This document shows, in pieces, positions 1 through 11,296 of a stretch of 64,000 nt of DNA (position 1 is the stretch's first letter; each line of letters opens with the position of its first letter). The DNA comes from JAWKOK01 sp963848115 (GTDB taxonomy: Bacteria; Chloroflexota; Anaerolineae; Caldilineales; Caldilineaceae). The translations under genes and the position numbers were made by a program. A model generated the notes under the pieces. It saw nothing but the letters and a program-made list of their open reading frames with translations, was not told where the DNA came from and made no database searches. Where the stretch lies: assembly GCA_963848115.1 (NCBI GenBank), contig CAWKCP010000041.1, positions 124,001 to 188,000 on the forward strand, in the 5' to 3' direction.

Positions 1-1
1 C

Positions 2-517
2 ACGCGGCAGACTGAACTGCTCTATGATTACATGGCGGTCGCCACGTACATGGAGAACATTGGCGATATGGTTGAGACAAATTTGGTTGAGGCCGGTCGA
101 GAACGGCTGAAATCAGGTGTATCCGTCAGTGCGGAAACGCAGGCGGCCATCGGTGAGCTGCATAGGAAGGTCTGCTGGACTGTGGAGCAGGCGTTCATAT
201 CCGTACGGGACGGTGATAAGGCGGTCGCAAAGGATGTGATCGATGCTAAGGGGGATATCAATCGTCTATCCGATGACATCGACAGCCATCTGGCCGTACG
301 TTTGGTCGCTGACGAACCCAATCGACTCAATGCCTATCGGATCGAATCCGATATCATCGAGAACTATCGACGTATCTACTATTTCGCGAAACGTATTGCC
401 AAGGCCATCGTCGAGGTCGATATGGAGAGAGTGAATATGGGGCTGCTAGGATCGCAGATCGCGCATCAATACGCAGCTGAACTGCCTACAGCAACGATCA
501 CAGAGATAGCCGAGTGA
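2..517 (+). CDS. PhoU-like C-terminal domain, probably of a Na+/phosphate cotransporter (5' partial)
   Basis: The open frame runs in from the left edge, so the N-terminus and any membrane part lie outside the window. What is visible is an all-helical segment. It includes 'YMAVATYMENIGDMVETNL' near the edge, an Asp/Glu-rich middle, and a final helix around 'RIYYFAKRIAKAIVE'. This resembles the PhoU-like helical domain found at the C-terminus of NptA-type Na+/phosphate symporters and in free PhoU regulators. The family call is from pattern recognition only. The first in-frame Met in the window (position 32) is internal. A free PhoU regulator is the main alternative. Confidence 0.6.
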   Translation, partial: TRQTELLYDYMAVATYMENIGDMVETNLVEAGRERLKSGVSVSAETQAAIGELHRKVCWTVEQAFISVRDGDKAVAKDVIDAKGDINRLSDDIDSHLAVRLVADEPNRLNAYRIESDIIENYRRIYYFAKRIAKAIVEVDMERVNMGLLGSQIAHQYAAELPTATITEIAE

Positions 518-548
518 AGTAGATTGATGGTGCATGATTCCTAGAAGT

Positions 549-577
549 TTGACGAATGAACTCCGACCCACTATGCT
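549..577 (+). promoter_or_regulatory. Candidate sigma-70 promoter for purD
   Basis: A TTGACG -35 element (549-554) and a TATGCT -10 element (572-577) are separated by exactly 17 bases, about 75 bases upstream of the purD start. The rest of the 518-654 gap shows nothing else clear. Confidence 0.5.
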
Positions 578-654
578 CCCCACGACAACTCTCACTGCAG
601 ATACGCAGTGCTACTTTCGCGAGATCGATTCCAACCGTGAAGTGAGGAAAAATC

Positions 655-1929
655 ATGCAAGTTCTACTGATCGGCGGTGGCGGACGCGAACATGCCATTG
701 CTTGGAAGCTGGTGCAATCAGATGAGGTCGACCAGTTGTACGTGGCGCCGGGGAACGGTGGAACGGCCGACCTGCCCAAGACGCAGAATGTCCCGTTGGC
801 CGACAGCGATGTGACCGGTCTACGCGATTTTGCGCTGGAGAACCAGATTGATCTCACAGTTGTTGGGCCGGAGGCTCCCTTGACCTTGGGCGTGGTCGAT
901 CTCTTTCGGGCAGCGGGGCTGCGTATCTTTGGTCCGACGCAGACGGCAGCCCAGCTTGAGGGATCAAAGGCCTTTTCCAAGGAGTTTATGGAAAAGTATG
1001 ATATCCCCACTGGTAGTGCGGTCATCTTCACCGATTTCGATGAGGCGGCTCGCCATCTGCGCCAGCTAGATGATGTACCGGTCGTGAAAGCGAGTGGCTT
1101 GGCGGCTGGAAAAGGGGTCATCTTGCCGGTGACCATGGCGGAAGCGGCCATCGTTATCCGGCGCATGTTGGAAGAGGATAGTTTTGGGGATGCAGGGACG
1201 ACGGTGCTCCTCGAAGAGCGCATGGAGGGGCCAGAGGTGTCCGTGCTCGCCTTCTGTGATGGGACCAATCTGGCGGTCATGCCAGCCGCACAGGATCACA
1301 AACGCTTGCTCGAGAATGACTATGGCCCCAACACCGGCGGTATGGGTGCGTTTGCTCCGTCGCCGCTGGCCACCGACGAACTGCTGGCAGAGGTACGCAG
1401 CAAGGTGCTTGAACCAGCGCTGGCCGGAATGGCTGCCGAAGGCATGCCGTATGTCGGTGTTCTCTATGCCGGGATCATGCTGACTGAAGACGGCATCAAG
1501 GTCCTGGAATTTAACTGTCGTTTTGGGGATCCCGAGACGCAGGTCATTCTACCGTTGCTCAACAGCGATCTTGTCGAGATCATCACTGCCTGCATTGATG
1601 GCACATTGGCGGATGTTGACATAATTTGGAATGGCAAATCCGCTGTCACGGTCGTGTTGGCCTCCGATGGCTATCCGGGCGACTATACGACCGGTGTCGA
1701 GATCACGAAGATCGATGAGGCGGTCGACGGCGGGGCGCTGGTTTTTCACGCAGGGACCAAGTACAAGGAAGGTCGTCTGCTCACAGATGGCGGCAGGGTG
1801 TTGGCTGTGACCGGACTGGGCCGCGATCTGAATGCCGCAGCCCATGCGGCTTACGGCGGCGTGAATCGAATCCACTTCAACAATGCTCGCTACCGCAAGG
1901 ACATCGCTGCCGCCTGGCGCCGTCGATAG
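655..1929 (+). CDS. purD: Phosphoribosylamine--glycine ligase (GARS)
   Basis: Catalyses the second step of de novo purine synthesis: ATP-dependent joining of glycine to 5-phosphoribosylamine to give GAR. It is a cytoplasmic ATP-grasp enzyme. The 424 residues match the family length. Visible landmarks in order are the N-terminal 'LLIGGGGREHAIAWKL', 'VVGPEAPLTLGVVD', the ATP-grasp lysine region 'VVKASGLAAGKGV', 'DHKRLLENDYGPNTGGMGA', and the metal/ATP site 'EFNCRFGDPETQ'. The start is the ATG at 655, preceded by a purine-rich 'gtgagga' stretch. No other purine gene is adjacent, so it appears to be transcribed alone from the promoter near 549-577. Confidence 0.95.
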   Translation: MQVLLIGGGGREHAIAWKLVQSDEVDQLYVAPGNGGTADLPKTQNVPLADSDVTGLRDFALENQIDLTVVGPEAPLTLGVVDLFRAAGLRIFGPTQTAAQLEGSKAFSKEFMEKYDIPTGSAVIFTDFDEAARHLRQLDDVPVVKASGLAAGKGVILPVTMAEAAIVIRRMLEEDSFGDAGTTVLLEERMEGPEVSVLAFCDGTNLAVMPAAQDHKRLLENDYGPNTGGMGAFAPSPLATDELLAEVRSKVLEPALAGMAAEGMPYVGVLYAGIMLTEDGIKVLEFNCRFGDPETQVILPLLNSDLVEIITACIDGTLADVDIIWNGKSAVTVVLASDGYPGDYTTGVEITKIDEAVDGGALVFHAGTKYKEGRLLTDGGRVLAVTGLGRDLNAAAHAAYGGVNRIHFNNARYRKDIAAAWRRR

Positions 1930-1981
1930 ATCTCTCTTGTGTTGATTGCGTCTTCTCTGCTAATTCAGTCTTGATGAACGC

Positions 1982-2482
1982 CTACTCCGGCAGGTAGACC
2001 GCTGTGGACATATTGCCGACAAATTGCGGCAGATCCGTATGGCCGAGCGACTGGCGAATGGCAGCCGACTCGCCGCAGTGATACCAGTAGTGGTAGATGT
2101 TGCGCAGGAGCATTGTGCCCACGCTCTCTTCTCGCGGCTTTCCCTTCCATTCGAAAAAGGTCTGAAGCGTCTCTGTGGTCACGGTCGAGAGATAGGTGTC
2201 CGCCGTTTCGGTGATCTCAGTCCAGGCTTGCCACATCTCATCCAGCGGCGGCCTGCTGGATGGGCTCCCGCTGCCGACCAGCTTATATAGATCTGGATAA
2301 AGATTCTCGCCCTGTGCCAGAATGACCCAGTAGGCCTGCTCTTGAACCGCTAAATGGCCGATGTTCCAGGTGATAGCGTTCAGTGGTTCCAGACGCTTGC
2401 GCGCATCCTCATCTGAAATGCCTTCCAGGCCGCGTACAAACTCGCCGCGTGCAAAATGGAGTTGTCTGACTAGTGGGTGCAT
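1982..2482 (-). CDS. DinB-family metal-binding protein
   Basis: A 166-residue helical protein. It shows the scattered His pattern of the DinB/YfiT-like four-helix superfamily: 'NIGHLAVQEQAYW' near residue 41 and 'NIYHYWYHCGE' near residue 128. These would place three His on a divalent metal. Members are thought to be thiol-dependent transferases or hydrolases, and the substrate cannot be told here. It converges on purD with only about 50 bases between them and no clear terminator. It lies just past the rpoC terminator on the same strand, so it is likely a separate transcript. Confidence 0.7.
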   Translation of the reverse strand: MHPLVRQLHFARGEFVRGLEGISDEDARKRLEPLNAITWNIGHLAVQEQAYWVILAQGENLYPDLYKLVGSGSPSSRPPLDEMWQAWTEITETADTYLSTVTTETLQTFFEWKGKPREESVGTMLLRNIYHYWYHCGESAAIRQSLGHTDLPQFVGNMSTAVYLPE

Positions 2483-2520
2483 TTTGGTTCTCCCTCCGTT
2501 CGTTTATGTCGAACATGATG

Positions 2521-2552
2521 AAAAAAGGGAGCATCCGGTTCCGGATGCTCCC
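2521..2552 (-). terminator. Rho-independent terminator of rpoBC
   Basis: Twelve-base perfect arms (2527-2538 and 2541-2552; GGGAGCATCCGG paired with its complement) are followed on the minus strand by six T (2526-2521). It lies about 30 bases beyond the rpoC stop and ends the rpoBC transcript. Confidence 0.9.
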
Positions 2553-2584
2553 TTCTACAGATACTTCATCAATCTAATCTGGCA

Positions 2585-5500
2585 TTAGCCTAGATTGTCG
2601 TCGTTGTCGTCGCTGTCATCGGAATTGAAGGTGCTGATGTCAATGGTCTTATCGTCTTCATCATCTTCATCGACCATGCTGACGCTACCCAGCGGTTCCA
2701 TGCCCAGTTCCGCCACGCCGGACAGGTCGCCCATGTCGATATCGCCCAAATCTAGATCGTCCATCTCCAACTCTTCATCCATATCCTCAAACTCGTCTTC
2801 CAGACCGAGATCGAGTTCGTCCTCAACAGGTTGCATGCTGGGGAACTTGGATCGCGTATGGAACCCGGTACCGACTGGAATCAGTTTACCGATGATCACG
2901 TTCTCCTTGAGACCACGCAGATCGTCTGTCTGGCCACGAATCGCCGCCTCGGTCAAGACACGCGTCGTCTCCTGGAAGGAGGCGGCTGCCAGGAAGCTCT
3001 CGGTGTTTAAGGCTGCCTTGGTCAGACCCAGCACGATCTGGCTCGCCGCGGGCCGGCTTGCCGCCCTTTTCAACAGCCGCGTTGTTGATGTCTTCAAAGC
3101 GGAAGCGGTCCACCAACTCGCCCGGCAGCAGTTCGGTGTCGCCGGTAGCACGGACCATAATCCGACGCAGCAACTGTCGCAGAACAACTTCGATGTGCTT
3201 ATCGTGAATGCCGACGCCCTGGCTGCGATAGACCTTCTGCACTTCACCCAGCAGGTAGAGCTGGCAAGCCTCACGTCCCTGGATACGCAGAATTTCTTTC
3301 GGGTTCTTAGCGCCCTCAGTCAACTGCTGTCCGGCGTGTACGTCATCTCCCTTGTCGACGCGCAGGCGAGCGTTGGCAGGAATATCGATTTCCCATACCT
3401 CCGTATCCTCGCGGCGGATGGAGATCCGATAGCCGTCGCCGTCTGTTTCGACGAATACCTCACCGGCCATGCCGGAAACGATGACGCCGTCTTCCGGCAC
3501 GTCTTCACCTTCTTCGACAGTCACATGTGCGATGACCATGTCTTCTTGCACGCGGTCCTCGCTGTCCACAAGCAGTTCATGTCCTGCCGGGATTTCGATC
3601 TCGCGTCGTTTCAGATCGGTGCGGCTGACCTTCAACATGCGAACTTCGCCTTCCCAGTAGATATCGATCTTGCCGTCGATCTCGCTGATGACCGCCTCAC
3701 CCTTGGGGTTGCGTGCCTCAAAGAGTTCCTCAATACGGGGCAGACCCTGGGTGATGTCATCACCGCCGGCCACGCCGCCGGTATGGAAGGTGCGCAACGT
3801 CAACTGGGTGCCCGGCTCACCGATGGATTGGGCTGCAATGATGCCCACCGCCTCGCCCATGCCGATGAGGCCGCCGCGGGCCAGATCCTGGCCGTAGCAC
3901 TTTTTGCAGATGCCGAAGCGGGATTCGCAGGTCAGCGGGTTGCGTACAAAGACTTCCTTCACGCCGCTACGAGCCAGCGTCGCCTGTGCCGCTTCATCCA
4001 TGAAGGTGTCACGCGGCAGCAATTCCTCGCCGGTCTCCGGGTCAGAGATCGGGCCCGATAGGAAACGACCGGCCGTACGTTCCAGCATCGGCTCGCCCAT
4101 CGCGACGGATTCCGCTTCCGTGATCCAGATGCCGGACCGTGTCTCGCAGTCATCAAGCGTGATGATGACGTCCTGGGCCACGTCGACGAGACGTCGGGTT
4201 AGATAGCCGGCATCGGCTGTGCGTAACGCCGTGTCGGCAAGACCTTTGCGTGCGCCATGGGTGCTCAGGAAATATTCGAGCGCTGTCAGACCTTCACGGA
4301 AGTTGGAGCGAATGGGCAACGGGATGATGCGACCGTTGGGGTCGGCCATCAGGCCACGCATGCCGGCCAACTGGCGAATCGGGTTGATACCGCCCTTGGT
4401 CGCTCCGGATTGAGCCATGGCGCCCAACCCGTCGATCGGGTTCAGCAAATCCTTGACTGCGGTCGTCACTTCATCCGTGGCGCGGGTCCAGAGCTCGACA
4501 ACCTTGTTGTACTGCTCTTCCGCAGTGATCAGGCCACGGCGATACTGTTGATCGGTCCGTTCGACTTCTTCTGTTGTTTGGTCGACAATGGCCTGCTTCT
4601 GCTCAGGAACGCGGATGTCGGAGACAGCAATGGTGATGCCGGACTTGGTCGCGTACTTGAAGCCCAGATCCTTGATGCTGTCGACAACTTCAGCCGTCAC
4701 TTCACGGCCAAGGTGCTTGTAGCAGAGCTCAACGATGTCGTTAACGCCCTTCTTGTCAAGCAATTCGTTGACGAACCATAGCTGCGTGGGCAGTGCCCGG
4801 TTGAAGATGATTCGACCGACAGTCGTCGTCATGAACCGTTCTTCGGGCCAAACAGCGCCAAGCATACCCATACGACGCAACGCCTCACGTGTTTCAGTCA
4901 TGGCGGCTGCGCCGAATCCGGCGATATCCTGGACCATCTTACGCTCGCCGTGGGCATAGAGGTCCATCAACTGACCGATGGTCTCCACGCCGTGATCGGT
5001 CAACGTCTCGAAGACTCGCTCGCTGACGCCGACGCGCGGCTCTGTGCCGTTGCCGTCCCCTTCGACTTCCAGCAGTTCCTCAATCGACATGGTGTCGAAA
5101 ATCGATGTGAATCGAATCTTGATGGGTTGGCGCAACGAAATTGCTTCCATGTCGAAGGCATACTGGGCGTCGTCCATGTCGCTGAAGGCAGGAATGTGCT
5201 CCGCATCTTTGGCCTCTTCCATCACGGTCAGGTAGTAAACACCCATGACCATATCCTTGGATGGACCGACGATTGGCGCACCACTGCTCGGCATGAGCAG
5301 GTTGCGGCTGGAGAGCATCAACTCGCGCGCTTCCTTGACGGCAGCCTCACTCAACGGCACGTGAACAGCCATCTGGTCGCCGTCAAAGTCAGCGTTGAAC
5401 GCCGCACAGGTGAGCGGATGCAACTGGATGGCGCTGCCCTCGACCAATGTGACCTCAAAGGCCTGGATGCCGAGACGATGCAGGGTCGGCGCCCGGTTCA

Positions 5501-7268
5501 GAAGGACCGGACGTTCTTTGCAGATCTCTTCGAGCACGTCCCAGACTTCCGGCGCTGCACGATCGACCATGCGCTTGGCACTCTTGATATTGTGTGCATA
5601 GTTGAATTCAACCAGGCTGCGCATGGCGAAAGGCTTGAATAACTCCAGCGCCATCTTCTTGGGCAGACCACACTGGTGGAGCTTCAGCGTCGGGCCAATC
5701 ACGATCACGGAGCGGCCGGAGTAGTCAACACGCTTACCAAGCAAGTTGCGGCGGAATCGGCCTTGCTTGCCCTTCAACATATCGCTCAGGCTCTTGAGCT
5801 TGCGCTTGCCGCTGCGGCTGACTGCTCGTCCGCGACGGCCATTGTCGATCAGACTGTCGACGGCTTCCTGCAACATGCGCTTCTCGTTACGCACGATCAC
5901 ATCCGGCGCCCCCAACTCCATGAGTCGGTGCAGACGGTTGTTCCGATTGATCACGCGACGATAGAGATCGTTTAGATCGCTGGTGGCGAAACGACCGCCA
6001 TCCAACTGCACCATTGGGCGCAGGTCCGGCGGAATGACCGGCAGAGCGGTCAGGACCATCCATTCAGGACGATTGCCGCTCTTGCGGAAGTTCTCGACGA
6101 CACGCAGGCGTTTGGCCGCCTTCTTGCGCCGCTGCTTGCTGCGGGTCGTGCGGATCTCATGGCGCAGTTCTTTTGCGAGCTTATCGAGATCTTCCTTTGC
6201 AACGATGTCTCGAATCGCCTCGGCGCCCATGCTACCGGTGAACACGTTCCCCCACCGGTCTGCCAGGTCGCGGAAGCGGGTCTCGCTCAACAGCTGCTTC
6301 TCTTCCAGGGATTTCAGATCTTCCAGCTCGGATTCCATCTGCGTGCGCAGACGTTCCTTGCGTTCTTCGATTCCCTCATTCAACTCTTCGATCTGGGCGC
6401 CCAGTTCGGCGCGAATGTGTTCGCGCTTGGCGCTGATCAGCAGGCGAATGTCGGCCTTCTCTTCATCCGACTCAGTCTGCAAACTGTTCAGCTTGTCCTG
6501 CACCAGATCATTGATCAGGGTCTCATGATCGGCTGAGATGGTCTCGCCGGCCTGAATGACCGCGAGTTCGCTCCACTCAAACTGCTGATCCTCGTCGGCC
6601 TTCTTGCCGACCCGGTTATGAATCCAGGTCTGCATGTTCTGCGCCTGGGCAATGACGCTGGAAGAGTCAGCGTTAATGCGCTCATCCAGACTGGCAATCT
6701 CTTTCTCTTCTTCCGTATCCAACTCGGCCAGCATCGTTTCGAGTTGGGTTTCCAACTCATCGACCTTGCCCTGGGAGTCACCTTCCAGACGGTTGGCACG
6801 TAGCGTCAACTCGCGCTCGTGGCGCTGAATCGCCCTGCTGCGAGCATCTTCATTGACATTGGTGACGATGTATTGGGCGAAGTAGAGAACTCGCTCCAGA
6901 TGCCGCGGGCTAATGTTGAGGAGCAGCCCCAGTCGACTGGGGACGCCCTTTACGTACCAAATGTGGCTGACTGGCGAGGCCAGCTCAATGTGCCCCATTC
7001 GTTCGCGGCGGACACGGCTGGGCGCTACCTCGACGCCGCACTTGTCACAGACAATCCCTTTATATCGAACGCGTTTGTATTTACCGCAAGCGCATTCCCA
7101 GTCCTTCGTCGGGCCAAAGATGCGTTCACAGAAAAGCCCGTCTCTTTCGGGGCGAAGCGTGCGATAGTTAATCGTTTCCGGCTTGGTGACCTCGCCGTAG
7201 CTCCATTCCCGGATCTGCTCTGGGGATGCTAGCGCAATGCGGATGGCATCGAAATTTTTGACTTCCAT
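2585..7268 (-). CDS. rpoC: RNA polymerase beta' subunit (frame broken by one extra base)
   Basis: Beta' subunit of RNA polymerase. The N-terminal zinc site has Cys at 59, 61, 74 and 77. The catalytic Mg motif NADFDGDQMAVH is at about 625-636. Trigger-loop residues 'SIGEPGTQLTLRTFHTGG' and a second Cys cluster ('CESRFGICKKCYG') are present. Residues about 141-322 form a Glu/Lys/Gln-rich, probably coiled-coil insertion between 'YFAQYIVTNVNE' and 'KQLLSETRFRDL', absent from the short Firmicutes-type protein. The frame breaks near 3050-3052 (a GGG run on the plus strand). Upstream codons read 'EKGGKPA' and the correct continuation 'ASQIVLGLTKAALNTESF' is in the +1 frame, so one base is extra. After the break the protein ends in a tail of about 75 residues, very rich in Asp and Glu. 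It is co-transcribed with rpoB. Confidence 0.95.
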
Positions 7269-7308
7269 AATGGTATTCTATCTCCCGTTTCCCATATCGG
7301 AGGAGACT

Positions 7309-7388
7309 AGAGATTGGAGATTAGGAGATTAGGGCATCGGCAGTGAGCGCAATCCCTAATTACATAATCTCAGAATCTCTCAATCTCT
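7309..7388. repeat. Imperfect inverted repeat between rpoB and rpoC
   Basis: The left arm (7309-7334, beginning AGAGATTGGAGATTAGG) is an imperfect reverse complement of the right arm (7354-7388, ending CTCAATCTCT). It fills most of the rpoB-rpoC gap and ends 2 bases from the rpoB stop. A related element with the same AGATTGG/CCAATCT-like core lies at 39397-39447, again between two genes of a minus-strand operon. Confidence 0.65.
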
Positions 7389-7389
7389 A

Positions 7390-10300
7390 TCATTCAGAAC
7401 TTCGGCTCATCGGTCCAGGAATGTTCAGGCTGAAACCCAGTTTCGGCAGTCGATCTTCAGTATCTTCCTTGCCAAACTGAATGACTTCATTCTTCTCGTC
7501 AATGACCTCAACGGCCAATGCCAGACTCTGCAGCTCCTTGACAAGCACACGGAAGCTTTCCGGAACGCCTGGGCTCTGGATCTTCTCACCCTTGACGATC
7601 GATTCGTAGGTCTTGACACGGCCACTGACATCGTCGGACTTGACTGTCAGCATTTCCTGCAGAATATTAGCGGCCCCATATGCTTCCAAGGCCCAAACTT
7701 CCATCTCGCCGAAGCGCTGACCGCCGAACTGAGCCTTACCACCCAGCGGCTGCTGTGTGACCAAGCTGTACGGTCCAGTGCTGCGTGCATGAACCTTGTC
7801 TTCGACCAGGTGATGCAGCTTCAGCATCTGCACAATGCCGATGGTGACCGGCATGTCATAGGCATCGCCTGTCTTGCCGTCGAAAAGACGTTGCTTGCCC
7901 GTCGTCGGCAGCGGCCAGCCGATCTGGCGGCTGATCTGCTCGGCAACCTCTTCCAACGCCCTGCCGGTCAGGTCTCCAGGATCCTCATCGTAGAAGAGCA
8001 TCCACTCGCGGATCGCCACTTCACGGGCCAGGTTGTTGGCCTCTTCGGTCGTTCGATGGCCCATATAGCCTGACGGCCATATGGCTTCAGGTGTGTAGCC
8101 CCGTTCCTTCAGCCACTCGCTCAAGCATGAGTGGCGAGCATAGGTCTCATCTGCAAAGATGCGCTCTGCATCGTAGCCCAATGGTTCAAGCCACTCCAGC
8201 AGATAGATGTTACGGGCATCGTTGTCGTCGACGATCTCTTCTTCTGGAATTTCGGCTTCATGGACCAGATCCCACGCTCGGTTGCCCACGTCATTCCATG
8301 CTCGGTCAACCAGCCATGCCCTGGAAAGTTCAGCTTCAATCTCTTCCTCTTTGGCCCCGTCAAAAACTGGCGTCTCGGCCTTGAATCCGAGACGTCCCGC
8401 GGCCCAACCAAGGTGAGCTTCCAGATATCTGTCCAATGTTCATACGGCCCGGCACACCCAGCGGGTTCAAGATGATGTCAACCGGCGTGCCATCATCGAG
8501 AAACGGCATATCCTCGACCGGCACCACTTTCGAAATCACACCCTTGTTGCCATGGCGACCGGCCATCTTATCGCCTTCGGTCAGACGACGCCGCTGAGCA
8601 ACGCCCACGCGGACAATCTTCTCAACACCGGCAGACATGTCGCGGTGTTCGTCACGGTCGAAGACTTTGACGTCCACAACTTTGCCGCGCTCACCATGGG
8701 GCAGCCGCAGCGAAGAGTCTTTCACTTCACGCGCCTTCTCACCGAAGATCGCCCGCAGCAGCTTCTCTTCAGGCGTCAGTTCGGTCTCACCCTTGGGCGT
8801 GATCTTGCCGACGAGAATGTCGCCGGGCGATACTTCAGCGCCGATGCGGATGATGCCCTCTTCATCCAGGTCCTTCAGCGCGTCCTCGCCGACGTTGGGA
8901 ATGTCGCGGGTGATCTCTTCCGGTCCCAACTTGGTTTCACGGGCATCAACTTCGTGCTTCTCAACGTGGATGGATGTGTACTTGTCTTCCTGAATCAGCC
9001 GTTCGCTGACCAGGATTGCATCCTCGTAGTTTCCGCCTTCCCAGCTCATGTAGGCGACGACCACGTTTTGGCCCAGCGCCAACTCGCCGTTCTCTGTACT
9101 GGAACTGTCGGCCAGTACGGTGCCGACCTCAACACGGTCGCCTTTGAAGACGACGGCTCGCTGATCGATGCAGGTGCTCTGGTTGCTGCGATTGTATTTG
9201 CGCAGGTGGTAGACTCGGCGGAAGCCGTCCTCTTCCTGGACGACAATCTCGGCCCCGGCAACGCTGACAACTTCGCCCGGACTCTTCGCGGTCACGACCT
9301 GGCCCGAGTCGATGGCTGCTTGCCATTCCATACCGGTGCCGACAATCGGCGATTCGGGCCGTACCAACGGAACAGCTTGACGCTGCATGTTGGAACCCAT
9401 CAGCGCACGGTTGGCGTCGTCATGTTCCAGGAACGGAATCAGCGCGGCCGATACGCCTACGATCTGCTTAGGCGACACGTCCATGAACTTGATCTGCTCC
9501 GGCAGGGCGAAGAGGAAAGACTCCGCTCGACGGGCAGAAGGACGCGGGTTCTGAAACTCACCCAGGGCGTTAAGCTCCGAGGACGCCTGGGCAATGGCGG
9601 AATCTTCGTCTTCGTCTGCTGTCAGGTAAACTACCTCTCGTCCCGCAAACGGCTTGACCCGAATCTGGGAATCGACAGCACCATTGCCGGACCCGTTGGC
9701 GTAGAGGGCGACGATTTTCTCTGCTAACTCCTGAGTGACGACCGTGTTGCTTTCGGCAATTACGTCCTCGCTTTCAGGATCGATTACGTCCTGTCGCAGC
9801 TCACGTCCGAGCAGCTCACTAGCCACGGGATCGACGGCGATGTAGACCTTGCGATAGGGCGTCTCGATAAAACCAAAGTCGTTGACCCGTCCAAAGCTGG
9901 CCATCGAGCCGATCAGGCCGATGTTGGGGCCTTCAGGTGTCTCAATCGGACAGATGCGACCGTAGTGGCTGAAGTGAACGTCACGCACATCAAAGCCGGC
10001 TCGCTCACGGCGCAAACCGCCTGGGCCCAGAGCGCTCAGTCGGCGCTTATGGGTCAGCTCGGCCAACGGATCGGTCTGATCCATGAACTGGCTGAGCTGA
10101 CTGCCACCGAAGAACTCACGGGTTGCAGCCACTACCGGCCGGATGTTGATCAGGCTCAGCGGCGTAACTTGTTCGGGATCGCGAATCGACATTCGTTCGC
10201 GTACCACACGTTCCATGCGCAGCAGGCCAATTCGAATCTGATTCTGAATCAGCTCACCGACTGTCTTGATACGCCGGTTGCCCAGGTGATCAATGTCGTC

Positions 10301-11296
10301 AGGGCGTGCAGGGCCGATGTTGATGTTGATGATGCGGCGGATGACGGCGACCAAGTCCTCGTTGTTGAGCACGCGCGTCGTCAACGGCGTATCCAGCGAC
10401 AACCGTCGGTTCAGCTTGTAGCGTCCCACCCGGCCGAGATCATATCGTCTTGGCGTGAAGAAGAGGTTCTGTACAAAGCTCTTGGCATTGTCCAGTGTCG
10501 GCGGGTCGCCAGGGCGCAAACGCTTATAGAATTCGAGCAAGGCGTCGTCCACACCCTTTGCGCTGTCGTCAGTCGGGTTCGCCGTCGGGTCGCGTTCGAG
10601 TGTAGACTCGATGAACGGATGATCAAGATCGGTGTCGATGTCTGCGAACAGGTCGCGAATCTCATCGTCGGTGCCGAAGCCCACGGCGCGCAATAGAATT
10701 GATGCCGGCAACTTGCGTTTTCTGTCGACCTTGACGCTGATGATGTCACGCTTGCTGGTTTCAAATTCCAGCCAGGCGCCGCGGCTGGGAATCAGCTTTG
10801 CGCCGGCAAGCTCGCGGCCTGTGCTTCGGTCTTCCTCCACCGTGAAGTAGACGCCAGGCGAACGAATTAGCTGGCTGACGACGACACGTTCACTACCATT
10901 GATAACGAAAGTCGCAGAGTCAGTCATCAACGGGAAGTCGCCCATAAAGACTTCTTGCTCGCTGATTTCGCCCGTGTCTTTGTTGATCAACTTCACCTGT
11001 ACCCACAATGGCGCTGAATAGGTGATGTCGCGCTCTCGACATTCGTCGACCGGGTATTTCGGCTCGCCGAAATAGAAGTCGCCTAAATGCAACTCCAGAT
11101 TCTTGTTGAAGCTCACGATCGGCGAAATTTCACTGAACAGTTCGCTCAGACCATCGGTCTTGAACCACTCGAAGCTGCGCAACTGTACTTCCGTCAGTCG
11201 CGGCAGTTCGAGAACAGTGGGGGTACGAGCGTACGATTTTCGGGCGGGTTTTACGCTCTCGCTGGTGGAGTTGGTACCGTTCAAGGAAAGACTCAT
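7390..11296 (-). CDS. rpoB: RNA polymerase beta subunit (frame broken by one extra base)
   Basis: Beta subunit of RNA polymerase, about 1300 residues once the frame is repaired. Family blocks seen include 'RPVVAATREFFGGSQLSQFMDQ' (rifampicin-pocket region), 'GRICPIETPEGPNIGLIGS', 'YEDAILVSERL', 'RHGNKGVISKV' and 'GGKAQFGGQRFGEMEVWALEAYGA'. The start is the ATG at 11296, chosen because AAGGAG lies 10 bases upstream. The frame breaks near 8425-8429: 'NPLGVPGRMNIGQ' continues as 'YLEAHLGWAA' in the +1 frame. About 140 residues are inserted near the C-terminus (roughly 7911-8325), rich in Trp, Tyr and Glu, where most bacteria have a loop of about 15 residues. The gene has no rplJ/rplL upstream; its neighbour is the divergent dcw cluster. 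Confidence 0.95.

Noticed and set aside
3040..3060. Programmed +1 frameshifting in rpoC (and at the other five sites)
   Set aside because: No shared slippery sequence, in-frame stop at the shift or downstream structure; homopolymer context favours sequence error.
2595..4061. A 488-codon plus-strand frame opposite rpoC
   Set aside because: It is the antisense shadow of rpoC: low-complexity Ser-rich start, no domain, no ribosome-binding site.
8552..9727. A 391-codon plus-strand frame opposite rpoB
   Set aside because: Antisense shadow of conserved rpoB; no recognisable domain.
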